DNA of 64,000 nucleotides from contig NZ_JAHRIB010000095.1 in assembly GCF_019090165.1 (NCBI RefSeq), positions 1 to 64,000 of the forward strand, read 5' to 3'. The DNA comes from Streptomyces sp. BV286. GTDB lineage: Bacteria > Actinomycetota > Actinomycetes > Streptomycetales > Streptomycetaceae. Below, piece after piece: positions 43,957-52,589 of the stretch (the stretch's first letter is position 1; every line of letters begins with the position of its first letter). The notes under the pieces were generated by a model. That model saw only the letters and a program-made list of their open reading frames with translations, was not told the origin of the DNA and did not search any database. Both the position numbers and the translations under genes were made by a program.

Positions 43957-44502
43957 ATGACAGACCAGGCCCACGCCCCGGAGTCCGATATTCCGGGCAA
44001 GCCGACTTCGGCGTCCCGAACCACCCTCAGCCACATCATGACCCACGGCGACACCAACCTTCTGGGGACGGTGCACGGCGGAGTGATCATGAAACTGGTC
44101 GACGACGCGGCCGGGGCGGTGGCCGGGCGGCACTCCGGAGGCCCCGCCGTCACGGCCTCGATGGACGAGATGGCGTTCCTGGAGCCGGTACGGGTGGGCG
44201 ACCTGGTCCATGTGAAGGCCCAGGTGAACTGGACCGGCCGCACGTCCATGGAGGTCGGTGTCCGCGTCCTCGCCGAGCGCTGGAACGAGTCGACGCCGCC
44301 CCAGCAGGTCGGCTCGGCCTACCTCGTCTTCGCCGCGGTCGACGCCGACGGCAAGCCGCGCCGGGTCCCTCCGGTATGCCCGGAGACCGAGCGCGACGAG
44401 CGGCGCTACCAGGAGGCACAGATCCGCCGCACACACCGCCTGGCCCGCCGCCGAGCCATCATGGACCTCCGCGAACGCCGCTCCGCAGAGGGCCTCGACT
44501 AG
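43957..44502 (+). CDS. Acyl-CoA thioesterase (hotdog fold)
   Basis: 181 residues of the YciA/BFIT type: LSHIMTHGDTNLLGTVHGGVIMKLVDDAAGAVAGRHSGG then SMDEMAFLEPVRVGDLVHVKAQVNWTGRTSMEVGVRV. GGVIMKLVDDAAG contains the expected catalytic region. It hydrolyses acyl-CoAs in the cytoplasm. The start is ATG 43957 with GGGTGGG upstream; GTG 43948 is alternative. A GC-rich repeat cluster follows its stop. Confidence 0.92.
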   Translation: MTDQAHAPESDIPGKPTSASRTTLSHIMTHGDTNLLGTVHGGVIMKLVDDAAGAVAGRHSGGPAVTASMDEMAFLEPVRVGDLVHVKAQVNWTGRTSMEVGVRVLAERWNESTPPQQVGSAYLVFAAVDADGKPRRVPPVCPETERDERRYQEAQIRRTHRLARRRAIMDLRERRSAEGLD

Positions 44503-44541
44503 CGCGCCACCCCTGACAAGGCAACCTGCGCACAAGCCAGC

Positions 44542-44725
44542 CTGGACCCCGCCCCGCAAGGGGCGCGGGGAACGGCGCACAGGCCGGGCTGGGCCCCGCC
44601 CCGTAAGGGGCGCGGGGAACTGCGCGCTCAGCCCCCACCGTCCCGCGGACGAAGTGCGACTCAGGGGCGCGGGGAACGGCGCAGAAGCCAGGCCCCGCCC
44701 CTCAGGGGCGCGGGGAACGGCGCAC
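44542..44725. repeat. Cluster of GC-rich repeats in reverse orientation (4 copies)
   Basis: GGGGCGCGGGGAACGGCGC-type cores, the reverse complement of the repeats at other sites, end at about 44578, 44615, 44682 and 44723. Spacing is irregular (37, 67, 41). Several are preceded by CCCCGCCCCGYAA, giving short stems. The region separates the thioesterase gene from LCP 3; no gene seen in this ~280-base gap. Confidence 0.8.
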
Positions 44726-44783
44726 AGCCCCCCCGGCCCGCCGGTCAAAGGGGGGCATCGGGCGCCCCGCCCGACCGACGCCC

Positions 44784-46241
44784 CTACGGGCAGACCACCT
44801 GGTCGCCCGTCACCGCGTCGAACTCCCCCTGCGTCGGATCCTCCGCCCGCACCTTCCGCACCTCGGTGAAGTCCGCGCCCGCGATCACCTTCATCAGGGG
44901 CCCCCGCCCCGGCACGGCCCGCAGCTCACTGCCCGGCAGGGCCGCCGCGAGGGACTTCGCGGAGCGGTCCCAGCGCGGGTCGTACAGGACGACGGTCCGC
45001 CGCGCGGACCGGTCCTGGGCGTTCACCGGCGCCCGCGTCGTACGGAACCCGGTGGCGGCCAGCCCGCTGTCGACGCGACCGCCCAGCCCGGCGGTCATCG
45101 TCCCGTTCTCGACCTGGACCCGGATCTGCTGCGGGGCGACATCGACGCGCAGCGCTCTGGAGCGGACCCGGTGCGGTGCGAGCGGCTTGTCGTCGCGCAG
45201 GGTCCTGAAGAGCCGCCCCGCCTTCTTCTCGTCCCACTTCAGCGTCGAGCCGATGCCCTTCACGGCGTACCCCATCTTCCCGATCGGGACCGTCGTGAAC
45301 TCCGACGAGGACGGCGAGAAGGCCCGCATCGCCCGCCCCAGGTCGATCAGCTCGTCCGTCCCGAAGCCCTTGTCCGCGCGCACGGAGCCGAGCACGGCCT
45401 GCGTCACGTCGCGGAACCTGACCGGGTTGAGCAGGACCCCGGACGACGTGGCCTGGGCGATCAGCGCCGCCAGGAACCGCTGCTGGCGCTGCATCCGGCC
45501 GAGGTCCGCGGCCCCGTCGATGTGCCGCGAGCGCACGTACTGCAGCGCCTGGCCGCCGTTCAGAGCGTGGGTCCCGGCGGGCAGGTCGAGCCCGGTGTAC
45601 GAGTCCTTCAGCGGCCGGGCCGTGCAGATCCGCACTCCGCCGATGACGTCCACGGTCTTCATGAAGCTCGTGAAGTCGACCTCCAGATAGTGGTCGATCT
45701 TCACGTGGGTCATGTTCTCGACGGTGCGCACGGTCAGCCGCGGCCCGCCCTCCGCGTACGCGGCGTTCAGCTTGACCGGGTGCGGTCCGTGCCGTTTGCC
45801 GGTGGTCTGGTCGACGTGCGCGGGCGTCTCGGCGTACGAGTCGCGCGGCAGGCTCACGATGCTGGCCCGCCGCCGGTCCTCGGAGAGGTGCACGATCATG
45901 ACCGTGTCCGTGCAGTGGCAGGGGGCGCCGCCGAGCCGGTACTTCTCCTTCTCCTCCGGGGTGATCCGGTCCCGTCCGTCGGTGCCGACCAGGAGCACGT
46001 TCATGCCGTGGCCCCGCTCGGGCCGGTTCTTCATGTCCTTGAAGGGGTCGATCCGGTTGATGTCGGAGTCGAGGCCGGTGACCACCGCGTGTCCGATGCC
46101 GGCCGCCGCGAGGACCGCCACGGACAGCGAGGTCGCCACCCGGGTGGCCCAGCGGGCGCGGCCGCGCCGTACGGGCGGCCGCGCTGGGCGCGGCCGCTGG
46201 GGTGGGGCGGGGGAGCGGGGCGGGGTGGGCAAGGCGGACAC
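44784..46241 (-). CDS. LytR-CpsA-Psr (LCP) family protein 3, with LytR_C domain
   Basis: 485 residues. After a Pro/Arg-rich cytoplasmic start, a transmembrane helix (ATSLSVAVLAAAGIGHAVV) leads to the LCP domain (MNVLLVGTDGRDRITP, ASIVSLPRDSYAE, IDHYLEVDFTSFMKTVDVIGGV, ALQYVRSRHIDGAADLGRMQRQQ). The C-terminal ~100 residues are a LytR_C domain (RIRVQVENGTMTAGLGG...). The start is taken as GTG 46241; the frame is open further upstream. It is divergent from a glycosyltransferase gene. Confidence 0.9.
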   Translation of the reverse strand: MSALPTPPRSPAPPQRPRPARPPVRRGRARWATRVATSLSVAVLAAAGIGHAVVTGLDSDINRIDPFKDMKNRPERGHGMNVLLVGTDGRDRITPEEKEKYRLGGAPCHCTDTVMIVHLSEDRRRASIVSLPRDSYAETPAHVDQTTGKRHGPHPVKLNAAYAEGGPRLTVRTVENMTHVKIDHYLEVDFTSFMKTVDVIGGVRICTARPLKDSYTGLDLPAGTHALNGGQALQYVRSRHIDGAADLGRMQRQQRFLAALIAQATSSGVLLNPVRFRDVTQAVLGSVRADKGFGTDELIDLGRAMRAFSPSSSEFTTVPIGKMGYAVKGIGSTLKWDEKKAGRLFRTLRDDKPLAPHRVRSRALRVDVAPQQIRVQVENGTMTAGLGGRVDSGLAATGFRTTRAPVNAQDRSARRTVVLYDPRWDRSAKSLAAALPGSELRAVPGRGPLMKVIAGADFTEVRKVRAEDPTQGEFDAVTGDQVVCP

Positions 46242-46359
46242 CTCCGCGTCGGCCGGGTGTGGGGGTCCGTGAGCACCGTAGGCCCATACGATCTGCTGCC
46301 CGGCGCAGCGACCGGGCGGCGCGCGTCCGTGTCCCCCATTCGCGGTAACGTAATCCGCG

Positions 46360-47388
46360 ATGAACGCCAAGCCCGACGCGCAGCTTCCCCCCGTGTCCGT
46401 GATCATGCCCGTCCTCAACGAGGAACGGCATCTGCGCGGAGCCGTCCAAGCGATCCTCGCCCAGGAGTACGGGGGCGAGATGGAGGTCGTGATCGCCATC
46501 GGTCCCTCCTCGGACCGAACCGACGAGATCGCGGCCGAACTCGTGCGCGAGGACCCCCGCGTGCACACGGTCCCGAACCCGACCGGCCGCACCCCCGCCG
46601 CACTGAACGCCGCGATCAAGGCCTCGCGCCACCCGATCGTCGTGCGCGTCGACGGGCACGGCATGCTCTCGCCGAACTACATCGCGACCGCCGTGCGTCT
46701 CCTGGAGGAGACCGGCGCGCAGAACGTCGGCGGCATCATGCACGCCGAGGGCGAGAACGACTGGGAGCACGCGGTCGCCGCCGCCATGACCTCGAAGATC
46801 GGTGTGGGCAACGCCGCCTTCCACACCGGCGGCGTGGCGGGCCCCGCGGAGACGGTCTACCTGGGCGTCTTCCGCCGGGAGGCGCTGGAGCAACAGGGCG
46901 GCTACAACGAGGAGTTCGTCCGCGCCCAGGACTGGGAGCTGAACTTCCGGATCAGGGAGGCGGGGGGCCTCATCTGGTTCTCGCCCGAGCTGCGGGTCTC
47001 GTACCGTCCGCGCCCCTCGATGCAGGCTCTGGCCAAGCAGTACAAGGACTACGGCCGTTGGCGTCATGTCGTCGCCCGCTACCACTCGGGTTCGATCAAC
47101 CTGCGCTACCTGGCTCCGCCGACGGCGGTCTGCCTGATCGCCGCGGGTCTCGTGGTGGGCGCGGCGGTGACCTCCTGGGGCTTCCTGGTCCCCGGCGGCT
47201 ACCTCGCCGCCATCGCGGTGGGTTCACTGCCCGCGGGCAAGGGCCTGCCCCTCAGGGCACGGCTGCGGATCCCGGTGGCCCTGGCGACCATGCACATGTC
47301 GTGGGGCTGGGGTTTCCTGACCAGCCCGAAGGCGCTGGCCCGGAAGGTCATCGCGTCGCGGCGACCGGCGGTACTGAGCGGGAACTGA
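46360..47388 (+). CDS. Family 2 glycosyltransferase, ExoA-like
   Basis: 342 residues. The GT-A domain has VSVIMPVLNEERHLRGAVQA, AIGPSSDRTDEI, RVDGHGMLSPNYI and RAQDWELNFRIREAGGLI, the block order of succinoglycan-type beta-glycosyltransferases. Two or three hydrophobic segments lie near the C-terminus (about 240-300). It probably builds a polysaccharide or glycolipid in the cytoplasm; adjacent LCP 3 suggests the product is attached to the wall. ATG 46360; ribosome-binding site weak. Confidence 0.88.
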   Translation: MNAKPDAQLPPVSVIMPVLNEERHLRGAVQAILAQEYGGEMEVVIAIGPSSDRTDEIAAELVREDPRVHTVPNPTGRTPAALNAAIKASRHPIVVRVDGHGMLSPNYIATAVRLLEETGAQNVGGIMHAEGENDWEHAVAAAMTSKIGVGNAAFHTGGVAGPAETVYLGVFRREALEQQGGYNEEFVRAQDWELNFRIREAGGLIWFSPELRVSYRPRPSMQALAKQYKDYGRWRHVVARYHSGSINLRYLAPPTAVCLIAAGLVVGAAVTSWGFLVPGGYLAAIAVGSLPAGKGLPLRARLRIPVALATMHMSWGWGFLTSPKALARKVIASRRPAVLSGN

Positions 47389-47418
47389 CCGCGACGGCGG
47401 ATCGGGCGGAGACCGGTC

Positions 47419-47449
47419 ACGGCGCCCGGCGGTGATCGCCGGGCGCCGT
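47419..47449. terminator. Bidirectional hairpin terminator
   Basis: ACGGCGCCCGGCG (47419-47431) and CGCCGGGCGCCGT (47437-47449), perfect 13-bp stem with loop GTGAT, between the converging glycosyltransferase and lipoprotein genes. It is followed by TGTGTGT. Confidence 0.82.
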
Positions 47450-47484
47450 TGTGTGTCACCGGGGTGTGCGGCCGACCGGTCGTG

Positions 47485-48435
47485 TCAGCGGGCGCCGGCC
47501 GCCGCGGCGGCCTTGAGGATCGCTGCCTTGCGGTCCTTGAGCGTGTTCAGCTGTTGCTGGTTCTTCTCGACGGCCCGGTTCTGGTACGCGACCTCGACGG
47601 CGTACCAGGTGCCGATCACGTTGTGCTTGCGCTTGCACGCGACATCGGCCTCGGCCACCCGGAGCTCCCCGGGTGTCGCGTTCGGCGCCTTGGCGAACCG
47701 CTTGTCCTCCACGGCGGCCATGGGGTGCGCGTAGGAGTAGCCGCTTTCCTTCATGCAGGCCGACCAGGCGGCGAACACCTTCTTCACGCGGGAGTCCTTC
47801 TGCGACTCCTGATAGGTGAAGCCGGCGAGTTGGTCCGCGAACTCCTCCTTGTCCGGATGGACCTTGGGCCCCGCGGAGGCCAGGCCGCGCAGGGACTTGC
47901 CCCAGCAGCCCCCCTTCGGGATCGCCTTGCCGTTCTGCTCCTGCGCCTTCTGACCGTCCTGCGGTCCGAACAGCACGAGGGACTCGGCGGGCGAGTAGTT
48001 CTCCTTCGGAGGTCTGGCGCCGCGAGCGGTGGGGTCCGGGTGGTAGCCGTAGCGCGAGGCGGTGGCCGGGTCGGTCACGCCGTAGCGGTGGGCGTCGCGC
48101 AGCGCCTTGTCGCCCCGGTAGAGGGGCCGCGGCTCCAGGTCGAAACCGAAGCCGCGCATGCACTCGGCGGCGAGCAGATCCTCCCCCTGCCGCTTGGTGC
48201 GCTCCTCGGCGTCGGTCCAGGCGTACGCCTCCAGCGGCAGTTGCAGATTGCGCGCGCCGGACATGGACGGGGTGGCCGTGACCTTCGGAGGGTTCTTGAA
48301 GTCGACCGGAGGAGCCTCTTTGGAGCGGCTGCCCGGTTCGTCGCCGCTGTCCGAGCCCGATGCGCAGCCGGTCAGCCCGAGGGCGGCGCAGACGAGCGCC
48401 GCCCCGAGCAGTCGTACGGTGGTACTGCGTGACAT
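47485..48435 (-). CDS. Lipoprotein of unknown function
   Basis: 316 residues. MSRSTTVRLLGAALVCAALGLTGC is a lipoprotein signal; the lipobox is LTGC. The mature part is basic/acidic mixed with several conserved-looking Trp and Cys residues and long helices (EFADQLAGFTYQESQKDSRVKKVFAAWSACMKESG). Similar lipoproteins are common in Streptomyces with unknown role. ATG 48435 is preceded by a weak site. It converges on the glycosyltransferase and follows the I36-type gene. Confidence 0.85.
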   Translation of the reverse strand: MSRSTTVRLLGAALVCAALGLTGCASGSDSGDEPGSRSKEAPPVDFKNPPKVTATPSMSGARNLQLPLEAYAWTDAEERTKRQGEDLLAAECMRGFGFDLEPRPLYRGDKALRDAHRYGVTDPATASRYGYHPDPTARGARPPKENYSPAESLVLFGPQDGQKAQEQNGKAIPKGGCWGKSLRGLASAGPKVHPDKEEFADQLAGFTYQESQKDSRVKKVFAAWSACMKESGYSYAHPMAAVEDKRFAKAPNATPGELRVAEADVACKRKHNVIGTWYAVEVAYQNRAVEKNQQQLNTLKDRKAAILKAAAAAGAR

Positions 48436-48450
48436 GTGGTCGTCCGCTGC

Positions 48451-48852
48451 CTAGAAGGGCTCGTAGCTGGACGCGTTGTTGTTCTGCAGCCAGCCCGGCG
48501 TGTTGCGGCGCACACCGTCACAGGTGTGGTTGTGGCGCTGCCCGTTGAAGTTCGAGTTGAAGAAGATCGCGTAGTTGTAGCGGGTGCCGGAGCACTTGGC
48601 GGACGACGCGTTGTTGCCGACGACCTGACCCTTGCCGGCGCCGCTGGAGAGGAACACCTCGAGGTGGTGGTTCGGGGCCTCGTCGTAGAAGTCCCTGAAG
48701 GACGACGCTCCGTACTCGGTCGAGTGGTAGTACATGCACAGCTCACCGCTGTTGCACACGCCGTCGTCGTAGGCGGCCTGGGCCGGCGCCGTGGTCAGCG
48801 CGATGGTCCCGAGCGCGAGCGCCGCTGCTGCGAAGAAAGAGCGAACTCTCAT
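48451..48852 (-). CDS. Secreted peptidase-inhibitor (I36)-like protein
   Basis: 133 residues with a signal peptide (MRVRSFFAAAALALGTIALTTAPAQA). The mature part has the SMI/I36 inhibitor pattern: CNSGELCMYYHSTEYGASSFRDFYD, then NNASSAKCSGTRYNYAIFFN and GQRHNHTCDGVRRN, with four cysteines for two disulfides. It is likely to inhibit a metalloprotease outside the cell. GGGAGGA upstream of ATG 48852. It shares its divergent promoter region with the efflux operon. Confidence 0.85.
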   Translation of the reverse strand: MRVRSFFAAAALALGTIALTTAPAQAAYDDGVCNSGELCMYYHSTEYGASSFRDFYDEAPNHHLEVFLSSGAGKGQVVGNNASSAKCSGTRYNYAIFFNSNFNGQRHNHTCDGVRRNTPGWLQNNNASSYEPF

Positions 48853-49103
48853 GGTGTCCTCCCGTTGGTGTGGGCTTCCTGTGCCCAACGGCGAAGGATC
48901 TTGGCATGACTTTTGTTCAAGTAGGAGGTTTGTCAGGTCCATGTGACCGAAAATGATCACTGTGGCCGTAAGTGATCGTTCAGTAAATGGCCTGCAATGA
49001 AAGTGACTTGACAGTCATCGAAGCCAAATGGTCATCTCTTGGGCGGCCATGACATGTGACGGCCTCACTCGCCACCTGTCATCCGCAACTGGGGGAGTGT
49101 GTG
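48853..49103. promoter_or_regulatory. Divergent region with AATGATCACT inverted repeat
   Basis: AATGATCACT (48952-48961) and AGTGATCGTT (48971-48980) form an inverted repeat matching at 9 of 10 positions, spacer 9 bases, centre-to-centre 19. A TTGACA at 49008-49013 may be a -35 element for the efflux operon, but no good -10 follows at 17-18 bases. The region is AT-richer than its neighbours. It separates the inhibitor gene from the efflux genes. Confidence 0.5.
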
Positions 49104-50471
49104 GTGTCGCAACAGGGGGAGAGCTCCGGCCTGACCCGGCGCAAGCGGTCGCTGACCGCGCTCGCCGTGGGGTCCGTGGTGCTCGTCGGTGCCGCTCTCT
49201 GGACCTCGGTCTACGTGAAGTCACCGGCCCAGGCCGCCGCCGAGGCGCAGCCGCCCGCCCCCGACGTGCTCACCGCGTCCGTCGAACGGCGCGTGCTCGC
49301 CGACACGGTCGTCACGCGGGGCTCGGTCAGGGCATCGCAGACGGTGGACATCGCCCCGGGCGGCACAGCCGCGGAGGACGCCGCCAAGCCCGTGGTCACG
49401 AAGGTCATGGTGCGCTCGGGCCAGACCTTCCGAAGCGGCCGGGTCCTCGTCGAGGTGTCGGGCCGCCCGGTGTTCGCCCTGCGCGGCAAGCTCCCCGTCT
49501 ACCGGGACCTCAAGCCCGGCTCCCACGGAGACGACGTACGCCAGCTCCAGGAGGCGCTGCGCGACCTCGGTCATGCCACGGGCGGCGACGCCGCGGGCAC
49601 CTTCGGAGCGGGCACCAAGACAGCCGTCGGCGCGTTGTACGCGTCCATCGGCTACGAGCCGGTGACCACGGGCGGCGGCAAGGACGGCGGCGACCCGCTG
49701 GAGGGCGCACGCGACGACGTGAAGGGCGCCCAGCGCGCGCTCGACGGTCTCGTGCGTGACAAGGCCGACGCCGACGAGATCCGTTACGCCCGCGAGGACC
49801 TGGCCGAGGCCAGGTCCGAACTGGCCGACGCCGAGGCGGTGTCGGGGCCGATGGTGCCCGCCTCCGAGGTGGTGTTCCTCTCGGGCTTCCCCGCCCGCGT
49901 CGACGGCATGACCGCGAAGGTCGGAGCGGCCGCGGGTGAGAAGCTCGCCACCGTCTCCGCGGGGAAGCTCGTCGTCACGGGATTCCTCGGCGCCCAGGAG
50001 AAGGACCTGATCCGCCCGGGCCAGAAGGTCCAGGTGCTGTCCGAGGTGTACGGCGACGAGCTGACCGGTACGGTCAGCGCCGTCGCGAACACCCCCACGG
50101 TTCCCGAGGCGGAAGGCGAGGGAGCGGCCGCGGCGGCGCCGGCCGGGCAGGGATACGCGGTCACCGTGAAGCCGGACCGCGCGCTCCCCGGCCGCCTCGC
50201 GGGTCAGGACGTCCGGCTCACCGTCGAGGCGGGCTCATCGGGCGGGAAGGTCCTGGTGGTCCCGGTCTCCGCGCTGTCCGCCGGGGCCGACTCGCGCACC
50301 AGGGTCACCGTGCTGGAGCGCTCCGGCGAGCGGCGCCGCGTCGAGGTGCGGCCCGGCACCTCCGGTGACGGATACACCGAGGTGACCCCGGTGGGTGGGG
50401 CCAGGCTCGCCGAGGGCGACAAGGTCGTCGTGGGCGTCAGGCCCGCGGAGGGTGACGAGGCCGTCAAGTGA
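49104..50471 (+). CDS. MacA-like adaptor with peptidoglycan-binding domain
   Basis: 455 residues. A short cytoplasmic start, one transmembrane helix (LTALAVGSVVLVGAALWTSV) and a long periplasm-side region. That region contains a peptidoglycan-binding repeat (DLKPGSHGDDVRQLQEALRDLGHATGGDAAGTFGAGTKTAV), a helical hairpin (DLAEARSELADAEAV) and a barrel-like end (GQKVQVLSEVYGDELTGTV). It links the permease to the cell wall. GTG 49104 has GGGGGAG upstream. It overlaps the ATPase gene by 4 bases. Confidence 0.88.
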   Translation: MSQQGESSGLTRRKRSLTALAVGSVVLVGAALWTSVYVKSPAQAAAEAQPPAPDVLTASVERRVLADTVVTRGSVRASQTVDIAPGGTAAEDAAKPVVTKVMVRSGQTFRSGRVLVEVSGRPVFALRGKLPVYRDLKPGSHGDDVRQLQEALRDLGHATGGDAAGTFGAGTKTAVGALYASIGYEPVTTGGGKDGGDPLEGARDDVKGAQRALDGLVRDKADADEIRYAREDLAEARSELADAEAVSGPMVPASEVVFLSGFPARVDGMTAKVGAAAGEKLATVSAGKLVVTGFLGAQEKDLIRPGQKVQVLSEVYGDELTGTVSAVANTPTVPEAEGEGAAAAAPAGQGYAVTVKPDRALPGRLAGQDVRLTVEAGSSGGKVLVVPVSALSAGADSRTRVTVLERSGERRRVEVRPGTSGDGYTEVTPVGGARLAEGDKVVVGVRPAEGDEAVK

Positions 50472-51163
50472 CCACACCCGCGGTGCCGCCGGTCATCGAG
50501 TTCCGCGGCACAGGTCTCACGTATCCCGGGCCGCCGCCCGTACCGGCCCTCAGACCCTGTGACCTGGTGATCCGGCAGGGGGAGTACGTCACGATCGTCG
50601 GGCCCTCCGGTTCCGGCAAGTCGACGTTCCTCAACATCGCCGGGCTGCTGGACGCACCCACCGAGGGGCAGTACCTCCTCGACGGCATCGACACCGGCCC
50701 GCTGGCCGACGCCGATCGCACGGGACTGCGCGGCCGGCGCATCGGATTCGTGTTCCAGAGCTTCCACCTGCTGTCGCACCGCTCCGCGCTGGAGAACGTC
50801 GAGCTGGCGATGGTCTACAACGGCGGGGCGCGCCGGGGCCGCCGGGAACGGGCCCGCGAGGCCCTCGTGCGGGTCGGCCTCGAACACCGGACCGACGCGC
50901 TGCCCACCCGGCTCTCCGGAGGTGAGCGCCAGCGCGTCGCCATCGCCCGGGCGCTGGTCGCCCGGCCCTCACTGCTGCTGTGCGACGAACCGACCGGCAA
51001 CCTCGACACGCACACCGCCGAGTCGGTCCTCGGACTCCTCGACGAACTGCACCAGGACGGCATCACCCTCCTCGTGATCACCCACGCGCCGGACGTCGCG
51101 GCCCGCGGTCGCCGCACGATCACCATCCGGGACGGCGTGCTCAGCGAGCAGGTGTCCGTCTGA
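50468..51163 (+). CDS. ABC transporter ATPase (MacB/LolD type)
   Basis: 231 residues: Walker A VGPSGSGKSTFLNIAG, Q-loop VFQSFHLLSHRSALENVELA, signature LSGGERQRVAIARALVARP, Walker B LLLCDEPTGNLDT and the histidine loop LLVITHAP. It powers the adjacent permease. GTG 50468 lies in the preceding stop (GTGA) and its own stop shares a base with the permease start. Confidence 0.95.
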   Translation: MTTPAVPPVIEFRGTGLTYPGPPPVPALRPCDLVIRQGEYVTIVGPSGSGKSTFLNIAGLLDAPTEGQYLLDGIDTGPLADADRTGLRGRRIGFVFQSFHLLSHRSALENVELAMVYNGGARRGRRERAREALVRVGLEHRTDALPTRLSGGERQRVAIARALVARPSLLLCDEPTGNLDTHTAESVLGLLDELHQDGITLLVITHAPDVAARGRRTITIRDGVLSEQVSV

Positions 51164-52431
51164 TGCGAATCCCCGAGGTGAAGTGGGTGCGGCGACGGAG
51201 GGCCGGGGGAACGACAGCCGACCGGTCGCGGTTCAGTCCGCGCGACCTGCTGTCTGAGTCCGTCGCCGGAATCCTCCAGCGTCCGGCGCGCTCCGCCCTG
51301 ACCGCGCTGGGTACCGTGCTGGGCGTCGGCACGTTCGTCGCGGTCCTCGGCCTCACGGCCACCACGTCCTCACAGATCGACTCCCGCTTCAACGAGTTGA
51401 CCGCCACCGAGGTGACCGTCGAGGACACCGGCGGCGAACAGCCCGAGTTCCTCTCCAACGCCTTCCCCGCCGACGCGGACCGGCGTATCGGCGCGCTGGG
51501 CGGGGTCCGGGAGGCCGGTGTGTACTGGCCCGTGCGCCTCGGACCCGGCACCGTCGTGAGCGCCGCGCCCGTCGGTACGGAGGGGACAGGGGAGCAGACG
51601 CAGGTGGTCGCCGCGTCTCCCGGCGTCCTCGCGGCGGCCGGCCCGCACCTGGCGCAGGGGCGGATCTTCGACGAGTACCACGACCGGCGGGGTGAGAACG
51701 TCGCCGTGATCGGCGCCGGACTCGCCTCCCGCCTGGGCATCACCACGCTGGAGACGGCCCCGGCCATCTTCGTGGAGGACCGCGCCTTCACGGTGATCGG
51801 CATCGTCGACGACGTGCGGCGCAAGGCGGACCTGCTGTTGTCGGTGGTGGTGCCGCGGACCACGGCCGAGAAGATATGGGGCGGCCCGGAGGCAGGACAG
51901 CGGGCCAAGATGCTCATCTCCACCGAGCTGGGTGCCGCCCGGCAGATCGCCGCCGAGGCGGCGCTGGCCCTCGACCCCGCGCACCCCGACCACTTCAAGG
52001 TCGTACCGCCGCCGGATCCGAGATCCCTGCGCGGTGACGTCACCTCCGACCTGAACCAGCTCTTCATGCTGATGGCCGGGATCTGCCTGGTGATCGGGGC
52101 GGTCGGCATCGCCAACACCACACTCGTCGCCGTCCTCGAACGCACCGGGGAGATCGGCCTGCGCAGGGCGCTCGGCGCTCGCGGCCGCCATGTCACCGTG
52201 CAGTTCCTGGCGGAGTCGGGCGCCCTGGGGGCGCTCGGCGGGCTGGTCGGCACCAGCCTCGGCACGGTGACCGTGGTCGGTATGGCGGTCGTCCGTGACT
52301 GGACACCGGTCATCCATCCGGCGACCGTCGTCGCCGCCCCGGCAATCGGCCTGGTCACCGGGGTTCTCGCGGGGCTCTACCCCGCGTGGCGCGCCAGCCG
52401 CATCCAGCCCGCGGAGGCGTTGCGCCGCTGA
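51163..52431 (+). CDS. ABC transporter permease (MacB/FtsX fold)
   Basis: 422 residues, four transmembrane helices: one near residue 45 and three after about 295. Between them is a large extracellular domain (DSRFNELTATEVTVEDTGGEQPEF...). The FtsX motif region reads VGAVGIANTTLVAVLERTGEIGLRRALGARGRHV. With the two upstream genes it forms a tripartite-like exporter. The substrate is unknown; Streptomyces members export peptides or antibiotics. Confidence 0.93.
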   Translation: MRIPEVKWVRRRRAGGTTADRSRFSPRDLLSESVAGILQRPARSALTALGTVLGVGTFVAVLGLTATTSSQIDSRFNELTATEVTVEDTGGEQPEFLSNAFPADADRRIGALGGVREAGVYWPVRLGPGTVVSAAPVGTEGTGEQTQVVAASPGVLAAAGPHLAQGRIFDEYHDRRGENVAVIGAGLASRLGITTLETAPAIFVEDRAFTVIGIVDDVRRKADLLLSVVVPRTTAEKIWGGPEAGQRAKMLISTELGAARQIAAEAALALDPAHPDHFKVVPPPDPRSLRGDVTSDLNQLFMLMAGICLVIGAVGIANTTLVAVLERTGEIGLRRALGARGRHVTVQFLAESGALGALGGLVGTSLGTVTVVGMAVVRDWTPVIHPATVVAAPAIGLVTGVLAGLYPAWRASRIQPAEALRR

Positions 52432-52503
52432 GGCACAGCGCTCCCCGCTTCTTCAGCCCGGCTCCGGCCGGCGCCGACCTCGCAGAGTCTGTGGAACCTT
52501 GTG

Positions 52504-52533
52504 CGGGCCCCTCCCCGGTGGGGGAGGGGCCCG
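52504..52533 (+). terminator. Terminator of the efflux operon
   Basis: CGGGCCCCTCCCC (52504-52516) and GGGGAGGGGCCCG (52521-52533), 13-bp perfect stem, loop GGTG, then TTTCGT. Lies between the permease and the converging LCP 4 gene. Confidence 0.82.
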
Positions 52534-52589
52534 TTTCGTCAGTACCGGGTGAAGGCCGGGTTCAGGTGCGCAGGCCGGCCGTCAGGCCG

